Counted from the first letter of the stretch, positions 47,673 through 58,681 are shown. The stretch is 64,000 nucleotides of DNA from Poa pratensis (GCA_947311845.1 CAMZMU010000123.1:14298484-14362483), one strand, 5' to 3'. Translations and numbers: made by a program. The notes: a model not told the origin generated them from the sequence alone.

Positions 47673-48118
47673 CGTCTGTGGCTCAGTAGGTTCAGGCAGC
47701 TCTAGAATTCGCCCGTCACAGTCGCCGTTGTTTGTGGATGACTATCTTTCTTTCCCGAAATTTCTTCACGACAAGGTAAAAGAAAGTCGGCGGCCGGAAA
47801 CACGCGGGTATCTGGGTAGGAGCAGCAGTAAACCGGAGAAGAGGGTGGACGTGGTTCCGCGGCGAGCTTCTGGGTCCGAACCGGGTCGACGGTGAGTGCG
47901 GCGTTGAGATTTCGCGCGGCTGTCCGCGGCGGCGGGGGGCTTGGAAGGGGAGAAGTGCTGGAGAAACTCGCTGGGCCTAACTAATGGTGATTGCACTTTT
48001 CCGATTCTTGACGGGCCAACACCAAGCGCGTATACTAGGCCGAAGAGCCCGTCAACCCGCTTATCTAGTGGGCCAAAGAGTAAACTAAACGCTCACGCGA
48101 GCGGATTCTCAAAAAATA
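47673..48118. other. 5' flank of the F-box locus
   Basis: The probable promoter and leader of the F-box locus lie here. No clear TATA box was settled, and the frames seen have no domain. Confidence 0.35.
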
Positions 48119-49650
48119 AAGACTACGATCCGGGTACGCCTAGAGAACGCGTTACGCGAAGGTAACTTGGCTTCGCGTACCCCTTTCCTCCACGTGACGC
48201 GCTAATGGGCCAGGCCCACTAACTGCTTCTAACGCGCTGGATAGTTCGACTGTTTACCGAATTTCGGTTAGATTTTTTCACGTTTGACTTTTCCCCCTAA
48301 TTTTTGGCTGTTTTCTTGATTTTTAATGTCGGTACAATTTATAAAAATGGAACCACTATTATTTTTGGAACCATTTTTTACTTCCGGAACCATTTTCAAA
48401 ATGGAACCATTTTTTATTACGGTGAAAATGGAACCATTTTTTATTACGAAACCAGTTTTAAAAATGGAACCATTATCAAATTTGGAACCATTTTTGACAA
48501 TGGGATCAATTTTAATTTCGGAACCATTTTTAGTTTCGAAAGGATTTTCAAAATGGAACCATTATTATTTTTGGAACCAATTTTAACTTTGGAACCATTA
48601 TTATTTTTATTTTCGGAACCATTTTTGAAAATGGGAGCAAATTTAATTTCGGAACCATTCTTAGTTTCGGAACCATTTTCGAAATGGAACCATTTTTGAT
48701 TTCGAAACCAATTTTAAAAATGGAAACATCATTATTTTCGGAACCATTTTTAAAAAGTGGACCAATTTTAATTTGAGAACCATTTTAATTTCGGAACAAT
48801 TTTCGAAGTGGAACCATTTTTTATTTCGGAACGAATTTTTTAAATGGAACCATTATTAATTTTGGAACCATTTTTAATCTCGGAACCATTTTTGAAAAGT
48901 GGACCAATTTTAATTTGAGAACCATTTTTAATTTCGGAACAATTTTCGAAGTGGAACCATTTTTTATTTCGGAATCAATTTTTAAAATGGAACCATTATT
49001 AATTTTGGAACCATTTTTAATCTCGGAACCATTTTTGAAAAGTGGACCAATTTTAATTTCGGAACCATTTTTAATTTCAGAACGATTTTCAAAGTGGAAC
49101 CATTTTTTATTTCGGAACCATTTTCAAAATGGAACCATTTTAAATTTGGAAACATTTTAATTTGGATCAGTTTTAAATTTGGAACCATTTTCCAAAAATG
49201 AACATTTTTTATACTTGGAACAATTTAAAATTTGGATCCATTTTCAAAATAGAACCATTTTTTATTTCAACCATTTTCAAAAAATGAATAATTTTTAAGC
49301 AGATTGGATCGCGGCCCAGGTCGAACAGACAAAAAAACAAAAAGGAAAATCGTGAACAAAGGGAAAGTCTATAAGAAACTACCGATAGAGAAAATGGAAA
49401 GGAAAGGGAAGAAAAAGAAATCTAGAAAGATACAGAACACGGGCCAGGAAAGAAAAGGTACGTAGCGTGCATGTGAGAAAAAAAAAGGAACGTAGCGTGC
49501 TGTAAACATAAGAAATAAGAACGCAGCTTCACGCGAAACAGTGACGAAGAAAGAACGAACGGCGTCGCGGTCGGAAGTATTGAATGGGCCAGGCCCAATA
49601 GGTGTCGGGGGTACGCGACGCGACGCTAGCATCGCGGTACGCGAAATATA
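48119..49650. mobile_element. Inverted-repeat element enclosing a degenerate array
   Basis: The left flank has CTTCGCGTACCCC followed by TGGGCCAGGCCCA near 48215. The right flank has TGGGCCAGGCCCA near 49586 followed by GGGGGTACGCGACGCGACG. The two flanks are imperfect inverted copies of a GCGTACCCC..GGGCC motif with TACGCGAA-type outer ends. The interior is the GGAACC array plus a purine-rich stretch. Target duplications were not resolved; a Mutator-like or other TIR element is possible. Confidence 0.45.
48340..49285. repeat. Degenerate GGAACCATTTT array, about 0.95 kb
   Basis: Dozens of copies of GGAACCATTTT alternate with AATTTC, AAAATG or TTATTTC words at about 15-25 bp spacing. A longer segment (AGTGGACCAATTTTAATTTG and following) recurs near 48757, 48898 and 49039, a higher-order period of about 141 bp. 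Frames such as MEPLLFLEPF are products of the repeat and are not genes. Confidence 0.85.
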
Positions 49651-49699
49651 GGAATTGCCCTATGATCCTTCATCAACAAAAAAAGGCTATCGCTGAGCA

Positions 49700-50395
49700 G
49701 GACAGGCGCGAAGAATGGCGCTTTTGGCATCTCAAAGATAGAGTTTGGAAAAAAAAGTGCTCCTACGTTGGATTGACCAATTACTATCAACAGGAGTATT
49801 TTACTTCTTGCTTGAAATTACCTAGAGCACTCTGTCAGCACATAAACTCCATTATTCGAAAATTTTGGTGGGATAGTAGGAGGGGGGAAGAGGAAGCCGG
49901 AACAGTGGAATTATGTCTGTAATAAAGCTCATTTTGTATATTTATCATATGCTATGATCTAATCATATGGGCCCATAATCATAATAATCAATTTTCCACT
50001 AAGTTTTTTTACCAATATTTGGAAAATAACTCTTTTGGCCCCAATTAAAAATGGTTGTAGAAAGTAAATTACCTCTGAAAATTCAGACTTCTATATGACA
50101 ACTCATGCAAGATGAGCTACAGTTTTAGAAGAGGTAACATGAAAAGGAAGAGCTGGACTGGTAGTCCTAACTGCACTTTCCATGATCAATTGGAATCTAT
50201 AAATCATGTGCATCTGCAAAGGTGGTGTGGGCATCATTGGGTCTATCTTCAGAATTACCTCCTGCCCTAATTCGGATTGGCAGTGGTGGGTCTTGGTTGT
50301 ATGCTTTCTGGCCCCGGAAAAAAGTTATCCTTTACCCATGGTTGTTGTCTACTCTCACTATCTTGTTCATTGTCTACTCATTTCTTATAATTTTT
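49700..50395 (+). pseudogene. LINE reverse-transcriptase fragments
   Basis: Two blocks of a plant LINE ORF2 are recognisable. At about 49815-49880 is KLPRALCQHINSIIRKFWW, the segment after the RT palm. At about 50040-50330 is the zf-RVT zinc-binding region (KRKSWTGSPN, C-x-F-x-D-Q-x-E-S-I-N-H, then VVWASLG). Frames shift and internal sequence is missing, so it is dead. The right edge meets the truncated gag at about 50395. Confidence 0.65.
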
Positions 50396-50429
50396 GTAAG
50401 ATAGAAATTAATTCATGCAAGCTACACTT

Positions 50430-51827
50430 CTATAAATCAACAAATGGTTCCTTAACTTCACTAAGCATTTTAACTTCCTCAACTTTTCTTTCTAACTCGA
50501 CTAACATAAGAGATTCATCATTTTTAGTTTCATTAACTTCTTCCTTTAAACCAACAAGTTGAGACATAAATGGCAACAAATATTCAGGATATTCAAGCAG
50601 TTCATTAAGAGTTCCCTCCAAAGTAGAAGGGACACTTTCAACAATATTAATAGAATTCATCCCAACCGTGGGTGGTGCTTGTGGTTTCCCTGCAGACATA
50701 CTCAATAAAGTGGCTTGATTATCAGCTAGTTTTGACAAGGCTTTGTCTAGTCCTGCAGCTTGGAGTTGTAAACCTCTAATATCAGAACTAATAGAAGCAA
50801 CAGATTTATTCAACTCTTGTATCATGGTATTATGACTAGCAACTTGTTCAATAAGAATTTTATTTGCTTCGAAATTATCATTGCTTGATGACATAGGCTT
50901 CCATTTATCATTAGCATTAGGATATGGCACTAAAGGACGGTTGTTAGGAACATATGGGGGTTTATTATAAGAGTTATAATTGTTATTACCATACCCATTA
51001 TTACCATAGTTCCTAATGAAGTTGACATCAACATTTTCAGGATTATTACCAACTAGTTCTTGCAAAGGCATATTTTCAAAATTTTGTTTATTAATAAAAG
51101 CAAGAATGGTGTCCATTTTAGATGACAAATCATTTGTTTCTTCTATAGAGTTCACTTTCTTAGATGAACTAGGTGCTCTATCAGTATGCCATTGACTATA
51201 ATTTTGCAAGATACTTTCCAAAATGTTCTTAGCTTCTAATATAGTTTTTCCCATGAAAGCACCTCCAGCAGCTGAATCAAGTATATTTCTAGACATGTAA
51301 TTTAGACCATTGTAAAAAGAGTGTAAAATGGTCCATTCATTAACCCCATGTGATGGACAAGTTCTAAGCATGAGTTTAATCCTATCCCAAGCCATGGCAA
51401 CATGTTCATTTTCATTTTGCCTAAAAGAGAGGATATTGTTTCTATTTTGCAGTATTTTAACAGGGGGATAATATTTCTTAATGAAAGCTTCTTTTAAATC
51501 ATCCCAAGAATTAATACTACCAGTAGGTAATGAATGTAGCCACTCTTTAGCTTTTCCTCTAAGTGAGAAAGGAAATAACTTCAGTTTTAAGACATTACTT
51601 TCAACATTTTTAAACTTTTGCATGTCACAGATTTCAATAAAATCATGAAGATGCATAGAGGCATCCTCAACAGCACTACCACCAAATTGTTCCCTAGTTA
51701 TCAAGTTTAACAAACTAGGACTAACTTCATAGCTCTCAGCAGTAATCTCAGGTGTGGTGATAGGCTTAGCAATAAATTGATCATTAGGAGTGTTTGTGTA
51801 GTCACACAATTTAGTTCTATCTCCCAT
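50430..51827 (-). CDS. Gag polyprotein fragment, 465 codons
   Basis: A single frame starts MGDRTKLCDYTNTPNDQF. The capsid-like domain is marked by KLKLFPFSLRGKAKEWLHSL and AWDRIKLMLRTCPSHGVNEW, which match the 1-4678 element closely. An Asn/Tyr-rich linker (NYGNNGYGNNNYNSYNKPPY) and helical segments follow. The stop at 50430-50432 (TAG) sits inside what still reads as gag (after EPFVDL comes KCSLHELISILQ), so it is premature by comparison with the family. Sequence then ends at the truncation. Gag coats retrotransposon RNA; this copy lacks protease and cannot mature or move by itself. Confidence 0.85.
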   Translation of the reverse strand: MGDRTKLCDYTNTPNDQFIAKPITTPEITAESYEVSPSLLNLITREQFGGSAVEDASMHLHDFIEICDMQKFKNVESNVLKLKLFPFSLRGKAKEWLHSLPTGSINSWDDLKEAFIKKYYPPVKILQNRNNILSFRQNENEHVAMAWDRIKLMLRTCPSHGVNEWTILHSFYNGLNYMSRNILDSAAGGAFMGKTILEAKNILESILQNYSQWHTDRAPSSSKKVNSIEETNDLSSKMDTILAFINKQNFENMPLQELVGNNPENVDVNFIRNYGNNGYGNNNYNSYNKPPYVPNNRPLVPYPNANDKWKPMSSSNDNFEANKILIEQVASHNTMIQELNKSVASISSDIRGLQLQAAGLDKALSKLADNQATLLSMSAGKPQAPPTVGMNSINIVESVPSTLEGTLNELLEYPEYLLPFMSQLVGLKEEVNETKNDESLMLVELERKVEEVKMLSEVKEPFVDL

Positions 51828-52122
51828 TTCAACAAGTTTTTATGTGTTTTTATTTTTTATGCAAAACTGAAAGTAAAATGACACTAATGCAACTCGAAAT
51901 AACAAATGCAACACAAAAATGCAAAACTGAATATAAATATGCAAACCGAAATATAAAGATGATATGCAAGACAAGAACAAAACAAAATAAAATGATTGTA
52001 GGTAAAGATGGATAAGATGATGCTCACGTAGGTGCAACCTCCCCAAGCTTAGGTTGTTACACAAGCTGGTGATGAAGTTGACTTGATGTGAGTGATCCTT
52101 GGATAAACCTTTCAGCTATGGT

Positions 52123-52140
52123 TCCCCGGCAACGGCGCCA
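52123..52140 (-). other. Primer binding site, tRNA-Asp
   Basis: Plus strand TCCCCGGCAACGGCGCCA, identical to the site at 3142-3159, ten bases from the LTR edge. Confidence 0.9.
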
Positions 52141-52150
52141 GAAAACGTCT

Positions 52151-53935
52151 TGATGGCCCTTCACGTAGTTACCCCACAAGCGCCAGAAAACACTTTACTG
52201 ACCCTTCGCGTGGTTACCTGCGTGAAAAGTAAATGGGTTAGGTTGAGACTCCAAGTGCAGAGTGTATGTAGTAGTGGAAGACAGTTTTCCCCACGAGGGG
52301 TGACTCGAGGGTTTAATATCGAACTCTCGGGGAACCAGTATTTCAGGTGTTATCTCCTTATCCTTCTCTTGAGAACCTGCAACAAAATAAATTGTTTTGT
52401 GCCCTCAACCTCACCAAGTGGTTGTCAAGCACAAGGTGTGAGAATGATAATAAAATAAATATGCAAACAGTAGTAAATATGCAATGATGGTAAAATAAAT
52501 ATGCAATGATGGTGGAAACAATGGTAAATGATATTTTTGGGTTTTTTATAATGTATGCAAGATGTAAAAGTGTTTTTGTATTTTCGGAATTAAAATGGCA
52601 GCAAACAAAAGTGGTGATAAAAGTGTTGGAAAGGTGTTTCTTATGATTAAAAATGGACCGGGGTTCATGGTTTCACAAATGCACTCTCTCTTGATAACGT
52701 GGTAGACAATGGAACACTAAAATTAACATGAAAGATGGCAAGACATGGTTTGACAAGTTATTAATAATATGGGCATCACGTCCTAACATAGAGATCTCAA
52801 GTATAAGTTGTTCTCTCTCTTATGCTCCACCAAGATGCGAACTAAATCATAACACCTTAGTAATTAAGATAAATCAGAGCATAGCAATAAGTTCAATGAC
52901 ATGAAGTTAAAATAAGAACATGCTAGATCTAGTCATGGAGGTAGTGGCCAAGGTCACATCCACTCTCCGGTAGCATGGTATTTTTGTTTATCCCTAGTGA
53001 GGCAACAAAGTAAGGTAGAAAACCCAAGTGGATCGCAGAACTATCTGTCACGTTCACTGCACTAGCCACCCCCTTACTCCAACTAATGCACACGTTCCCC
53101 CTCACATGCTCTCATAAACATGCTTGATCATGACAAGTAAATAAGAACGGGGTACATAATATGCATCTACTTTCATAACTGAAACAAAACCATTGCAATC
53201 TCAAACATGTATTAACTCATAATAAAGATCCACCACAAAGGAATTACATAGATGACCGTAATCATGTTCAGCAGCTCATACGGTACTAATTAGTGAAGCT
53301 CATAGAGAGGAGAGATACATAAGTTACTTCCACAAACCCATAGTCCAGGGTGGACTACTCCCTCTTCATCATGGTGTCGGTGGAGATGTTGTTGGAGGAG
53401 AAGGAGACCACGCCGGCAGCGCCCCGCCGGAGTTTTCCCCCTCCAATCTTCAGCTCCAGGTCTCTTTTTGGTTTCTGTGTTTCGGCGGCGCTCCCTTTCG
53501 CGAAAGCCCTGGGGGGGTCTATATATAGTCGTTTTTAGGTCAAGACGAAGCTTCGGGAAGAAGGATCGACGGCAGCGGAGGCCCGAGGGCCATTTTGGTG
53601 GGTCCCACGCGGTCAGGGAATCTGGCCGCGTGGGCCCACCTCTTTCGGCCTTCTGGTCTCCGTTTCTTCGTTTCCTTTGCGCCTACGTTTCGTTCCTTCC
53701 AAAAAAGTGATCCCCGTAAAATCTCAGGTCATTTGACGTGATTTGGTCGCCTGAAACGTAAAAATATAGAAAAAGGGGTTTTCTGACAGTGCAGGGTTAA
53801 TTCCAGAAAAATGGAGAAATTGTTAATTATCCCCAAAACTCAATATAAATCATGAATATAACCCTTATATGATGCAAATAACATGGAATAACATGTAATA
53901 AATGTAAAGTTCATGTATGCATTTTACATGCATCA
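52151..53935 (-). repeat. 5' LTR of the truncated gypsy element
   Basis: Bounded by TGATGG at 52151 and GCATCA at 53935, about 1.79 kb, with a TGATG/CATCA terminus. The following TGTAC would be the target duplication, but the partner end has been lost. Confidence 0.75.
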
Positions 53936-54739
53936 TGTACTTCCTCTAATTGTGGACTTAAATTGAATTCAATTTGGTAAATATTTGGATGTAATTTAGA
54001 TGAACTTTCTCTAAATATGGAATTCAATTCAATAAATGTGCATTTCCACTCATTATGGACTTAAATTAAATATTACTGAAAAATAGAAACATATTTGAAC
54101 ATTTCAATTTGCTAAAAAAATTGGAGATACTCTAAAATATATCAACATGTTCACAAAAATGTATGCTAACTACTTATGGCATAATGCAAACATATTTGAA
54201 CATTCCAATTTGGTGAACATTTGGACACAATCTAAATGAACTTTATTATCTAACTACGGAGTTAAAATTAATAAATGCCCACATCATGCATTCTCTAACT
54301 ATGGAGTTAAATTAAAAATTAATGTCAAAATACAAGCATACTCGAACATTTTAATTCACTAAGTATTTGGACATACCCTAGATGAAAAATTCCGACGGAT
54401 TTCAAAAATTGGAGATACTCTAAAATATATCAACATGTTCACAAAAAATATGCTAACTACTTATGGCATAATGCAAACATATTTGAACATTCCAATTTGG
54501 TGAATATTTGGATACAATCTAAATGAACTTTATCTAACTACGGAATTAAAATTAACAAATGCTCATATCATGCTTTCTCTAACTATGAAGTTAAATTAAA
54601 AATTTATGTCGAAATACAAGCATATTTGAACATTTTAATTCACCAAGTATTTGGACATACTCTAGATGAAAAATTCCGACGGATTTCAACATTTCGAATT
54701 ACAACGTGTGCGGCGTGCCGCCGCGCCAAATTCCACTAG
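53936..54739 (+). mobile_element. Helitron 3' terminal segment
   Basis: It ends with a hairpin (stem GCGGCG 54710-54715, loop TGC, stem CGCCGC 54719-54724), an 11-base spacer and CTAG (54736-54739) followed by T, the Helitron 3' signature. The body is AT-rich and non-coding. The 5' TC end was not identified; the gypsy LTR abuts the left side. Confidence 0.65.
54121..54690. repeat. 298-bp tandem duplication inside the Helitron
   Basis: TTGGAGATACTCTAAAATAT begins at 54121 and again at 54419. The two copies run in parallel to GAAAAATTCCGACGGATTTC with scattered changes and small indels. Confidence 0.85.
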
Positions 54740-54740
54740 T

Positions 54741-54890
54741 GTTTATAATGATGGATATTGTTGATGTAATGGAGAATCACCTAACCAAGTATCCTCCCAA
54801 AACCTAGTTGTTTCTCCATTACCAATCTTGAAAAAACCTGTATTAAACAACTCCTCTTTAATCCGCATGAGGCCTTTTCAGAAGGGAAGT
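54741..54890 (-). pseudogene. LINE ORF2 fragment, minus strand
   Basis: Minus-strand translation gives KGLMRIKEELFNTGFFKIGN and then TRFWEDTWLGDSPLHQQYPS, a block conserved between RT and zf-RVT in plant LINEs. The Helitron end directly abuts it, so the Helitron probably entered this LINE. Confidence 0.65.
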
Positions 54891-55139
54891 CAGTCGGATT
54901 AGTCTAACTTGTGCTAACGTTTTGCTATGAAGGTATTTATTGTGCAACAATTCTTGCCACATCCCTTCTTTATTGTGCTAACGTTTGATGTAGTTATGTT
55001 CATCACTTTAGTTCTTAGAGTGCGAATTTCCTGTTACCCCTTTTTCTCGTCCCACTAATTGCTTTGTACTAAAATATTTTACATTTCTATTAAGCGATTA
55101 GTGGAAATGGGTTAACCCGGTTGGAAAATAAAAAGACAA
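54891..55139. other. Intergenic, no gene seen
   Basis: AT-rich spacer without recognised features. TTGTGCTAACGTTT occurs twice (near 54910 and 54975). Confidence 0.35.
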
Positions 55140-55147
55140 GACGCCAG

Positions 55148-55314
55148 TACCAGTGGTGGAGCCAGTACTTGAACTATGTGCTGTCAATACGAAGTTGTGG
55201 AGTCAAATCAGGATTTGTGTCATTTTTTGTATTATTTTTTGAACTATTTTTGCTTGTATTAGCCAAAACACTGTAGTCTATTGATTACACAGGTCGTACG
55301 TGGCTCCGCCACCG
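55148..55314. mobile_element. Short hAT-like MITE
   Basis: Inverted ends CAGTGGTGGAGCCA (55151-55164) and CGGTGGCGGAGCCA (reverse complement of 55301-55314) enclose AT-rich DNA. Flanks GACGCCAG and GACGCCAC match at 7 of 8 bases, consistent with an 8-bp hAT duplication. Confidence 0.6.
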
Positions 55315-55322
55315 GACGCCAC

Positions 55323-55749
55323 AACCCGTCTGGTCTCTGGTGTGCATAGCAGCATGTGAAAGTTCCGAGTAGCATTCCTCCTTCCCCAGATGTGAGAAGC
55401 CAAAAAAAATTGGTTTACACATCACAAACAAGGTCAGAAGATGAACTCGAACATTCAGTAAGTGAGTGACAGATATTCTGTTTTGAGCATTACATGAAAA
55501 CTCAAACCGGGACCCTGACAGAGCTCAAACACAGTGATGGATTCACTGTCCTGACGAGTCAACAGCCCAACAAAGTGACAATATACACACACGCACGCAC
55601 AAGAGACGAGAACCCTAACAGCAAAAAGAAAAGAAAATGGGGTGAAACTTGAGCGAAACAGAATCTCTCTGCTTCAACGGCAACAGTAACCCAGGCAGGC
55701 TGCAGGTGTCACTTCTACACGGCCGCCACGAAGTGTTCCAACGGCAGGC
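55323..55749 (-). other. 3' flank of the RhoGDI gene
   Basis: Likely contains the RhoGDI 3' UTR next to 55749. No other gene was seen. Confidence 0.4.
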
Positions 55750-57827
55750 TCAGCTCGACGACGGCCAGTCCCGGCGTATGTCGAACGTGTAGTCGATCTG
55801 CAGGTAGCACTTCCGGTCGTCGTCGAGGAACTGCCAAAACCAAGAAGCTCGTTGTAAGATTGCCTCTGAACCCTGAACTACTAGCAGCATTGGCTGCAGA
55901 TTTGAACAAGCTTGTGGTGATGATCATGAGTCGTTTAGTTACCTTGGTCCTGGCGGAGTAGGATCCCCGGGCAAACATCCCGACGGCGTGGTCTCCTCCG
56001 GCGTGACGTACGTGTACTCCTCCGGCTGGGGCTGAACGTGCCGAGCATCTCCTTGGTGCTGTCCACTGCACAGCGAAACAGTTAACCGTGAGTACGCACG
56101 CTGATTGATCCGGCACTACGGCGGTGGAAGTCAGCTCGTTTAACGAAGCACACCTTTGATGCCGGTCTTCCAGACGCGGTTGGTGTAGCGGAGGCCGGAG
56201 ACGATGTTGTTGCTGACGGAGAAGGTGAACTTGAGCTTGTACATGGAGCCTTCCTTGAGCGTGAACCACACGCCCTTGGCGTTGGGCTCAACCGGCAGCG
56301 GTAGGACGATGTCCGGCCGGCCCGGGGACTGGATGGACAGGCTCATGATCTTCACGTCCGGCTCCAGCGTCTCTGCAGCGAATCAAATTCATTCAGTGTC
56401 GATGATTCAAATCTCCAGGTCAACAAATCTCAAATATTCTTCTCGCATCCAAACGGGACGAAAATGTGACTGGATCTTTTTGCCAAACAATGGTTTGCTT
56501 TGAAATTTAGACTCTGGTGTAAGAAATTGCAGGTGCTGACTTTCTAAAAACATCTACGTGCTCAATATTTTGTTCTGTTATAAGCAAAGAAACTTAACTA
56601 TCGCCACCACAATCAAAACCCATTATTCCGAGAACTTGCCTGTGGCAAGATGGTCAGAAGGGTGGTTGTACCCCCAGCCCACCAGAGTTAATCCTAGATT
56701 TGACATTGGTGTTTCTCATTTAGCCGGAATATTTCTCGTTGACAGCGAGGCGTCTGTGGTGACTTCTTCAATCTCAAGACCCAACCGCCGGCTCAGTCTT
56801 TCACAGGTGGGATGTGCGTGCATTCGTTCATAAAGATGAATATGTGCCCATGCTTGTGAACGCCGCTGTAATGTGTTTCGCAAAACCCATTATTCCCCGG
56901 CCGGACATGTCACTTTCAGCCTTTCAGGGCAGGAATTAGGAAGAAACTGCTCTGCTCACCAGTACCCATGATCCCGTTTCGTATGATCATTGGCAAAGAC
57001 CAGATAATGATGCACAGCAACGTAGGGGGACCGACCAAACCAGTGCATTCGGGGGAAAACAGGGCTCCACTCTTTTTCTTACGAAATGATTAGAACGAAA
57101 AGACAAAGGCCGGCGGGCCGGCCGGCCTATCCAACGGAGCCCACCACCGGGACGGCACGGCCGGCCGGTGCAGAGATAGATGCACAATTCAGATTAATCA
57201 CGGAAAGCTACGGATGGTTCACGGGATCGTACGTGTTGACAACACGACGTGCTCACATGCGAAACTGAACGCCATTAAGGAGCAGGATCGCAAGGACGAT
57301 AGGTAATTGATCTCCAGGAACGATCGAAAGTGAAGTTGGGTTCTTGGTTTAATTACCTCCCACGGAGTTCAAATCCACGCTGCCCAGGAGCTGCTCCTTC
57401 CACCTCCTCAGACTCTCGTCATCCTGCAAATCAAGCACACGTAGAATGCATTATTCACCGATCGATCCTTAGCAGCAGCAGCAGCATTCGATTGCATCAA
57501 CGAAGAATCCAACACAGGAGCAATATATGGCGCGAAAGAGCCAAGAGGGTCAGCACGGTGTACCTTGTCCTTCTCGAGCTGGTCCTTGATGCTGAGGATG
57601 GGGCCGAGGTCGATGTGCTCGGGGACCTTCTCCCCGTCCTCGTCCTCGTCGTCCTCATCGGCCTTGCGGCAATGCGGCGCCGCCTCGCCGCACTTCTTCG
57701 CTGCGGCGACGGCACAGTCGCCGTTGCCGTGCTCCGCCCGCTCCTTGGCAGCCTCCTCCGGCCCGGACGCCGCGATGTCGACGACCTTGGAGGAGCAGGA
57801 GATGGCCGCTTCCACCGCCGACGACAT
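55750..57827 (-). CDS. Rho GDP-dissociation inhibitor, 5 exons, frameshifted in exon 4
   Basis: Exons: 57564-57827, 57357-57423, 56154-56372, 55942-56065, 55750-55830, all GT-AG. RhoGDI holds prenylated ROP/Rho GTPases in the cytosol. The N-terminus is variable and acidic (DEDDEDEDGEK, residues about 57-67). HIDLGPILSIKDQLEKDKDD is the regulatory arm. The immunoglobulin-like fold follows, with VKIMSLSIQSPGRPDIVLPL, KFTFSVSNNIVSGLRYTNRV and finally YLQIDYTFDIRRDWPSSS. Exon 4 is 124 bp where 125 would keep the frame. The family reads GTFSPQPEEY, but near 56030 only four C are present in sense where five are needed. With that base the protein is 251 aa, as expected for plant RhoGDI. It is either a frameshift allele or a homopolymer error; all else looks intact. 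A SINE sits in intron 2. Confidence 0.88.
56630..56880 (+). mobile_element. tRNA-derived SINE, copy 2, in RhoGDI intron 2
   Basis: Same family as 45523-45778, from GTGGTTGTACCCCCAGCCCA through CAATCTCAAGACCCAACCGC to GTGTTTCG. A perfect 16-bp duplication CAAAACCCATTATTCC flanks it (56614-56629 and 56881-56896). The A-box-like part is TGGTCAGAAGG. It is antisense to the host gene and lacks a long A tail. Confidence 0.85.
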
Positions 57828-58260
57828 CCTCGCCTCACCTCACCTCACCTCAGCCGGAGCACAGCAATGGCTTTGTTCAACGGCTAGCCAGCCAAGAACG
57901 TGGAGACAAAAGGAGGAGAGCGTGGCGAAAAAGCACGAGGAGGGCACGGGTATCGAGAGCTTGCTCGGGCACCAAAAGGAGCGACCTGCTAGAGAAACGT
58001 CGAAGCGGATTGTGACAGGGAGAAAGCAGCGCGGCGCAAGGCTCCAAAAAGAGAGAGCTTGCGCACACGCGGAGCAGGGATTGAGGGATGGCTGGATCCA
58101 GCAGCGCGCCAGAGAGGATAAGGAGGTTTTAATTCCTCTGCGCGAGGCGGGCAGAGAGGAAAGAGGAGGAGACCATGGGAGGAGTGGAGACGACGTGAGG
58201 GGCACGACTCGCGCTCTCTCGTCTCCTTCGCGGCGCGCACTGGTACAACTGTAGCTTTAG
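57828..58260 (-). promoter_or_regulatory. RhoGDI 5' leader and proximal promoter
   Basis: In minus orientation this is C/T-rich towards the ATG, with repeated GAGGTGAGGTGAGG next to the start. No certain TATA box or transcription start was fixed. Confidence 0.4.
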
Positions 58261-58605
58261 TTGGGGGAGTTTTTATTGTTGCATTGCGTGATGATGTTGG
58301 ATAAGAGAAGCGTCCAGTTAGTGCAGATTAATTAGCATTTCCCTGTCTCACAACAAATCATTGAAATGAAGGGAAAGAGCTGCAAAATGGTATTGCTCCT
58401 GTGTTGGACATAACGATATTTTTTTTTGTTTAAGTACACTTTTGTCCCTCATGTAACTTGTCGTCGCCCTTTCGAACTATCTGTAATGACTTCGCAATAG
58501 TTTGAATCTCTTTTGAATGCAAAAGTCGGGAGAGTTTCTTTTGATATCTACAAAGATACACCCAGGCTTCAGAATTGATGGTGTCCGGTTACTTTATGCT
58601 GCTGC

Positions 58606-58681
58606 TGCCGGATCTTTTACTGACCGGGTAACTGAAGATCTGTTGCCGGATCTTTTACTGACCGGGTAACTGAAGATCTGG
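58606..58681. repeat. 38-bp tandem duplication
   Basis: TGCCGGATCTTTTACTGACC starts at 58606 and again at 58644, and the two copies are essentially identical through GAAGATCTG. Confidence 0.9.

Larger units (their letters stand above)
50396..53935 (-). mobile_element. Truncated Ty3/gypsy element (5' LTR plus gag)
   Basis: In minus orientation: 5' LTR 52151-53935, tRNA-Asp primer site, leader, gag, then an abrupt end against LINE sequence near 50395. The protease, pol and 3' LTR are lost. It belongs to the same broad class as the element at 1-4678 (same primer tRNA, similar gag) but its LTR is different. Confidence 0.8.

Noticed and set aside
48304..49188. Frames rich in MEPLL, ISEPF and KWNHF
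   Set aside because: They are direct translations of the GGAACC array and have no independent support.
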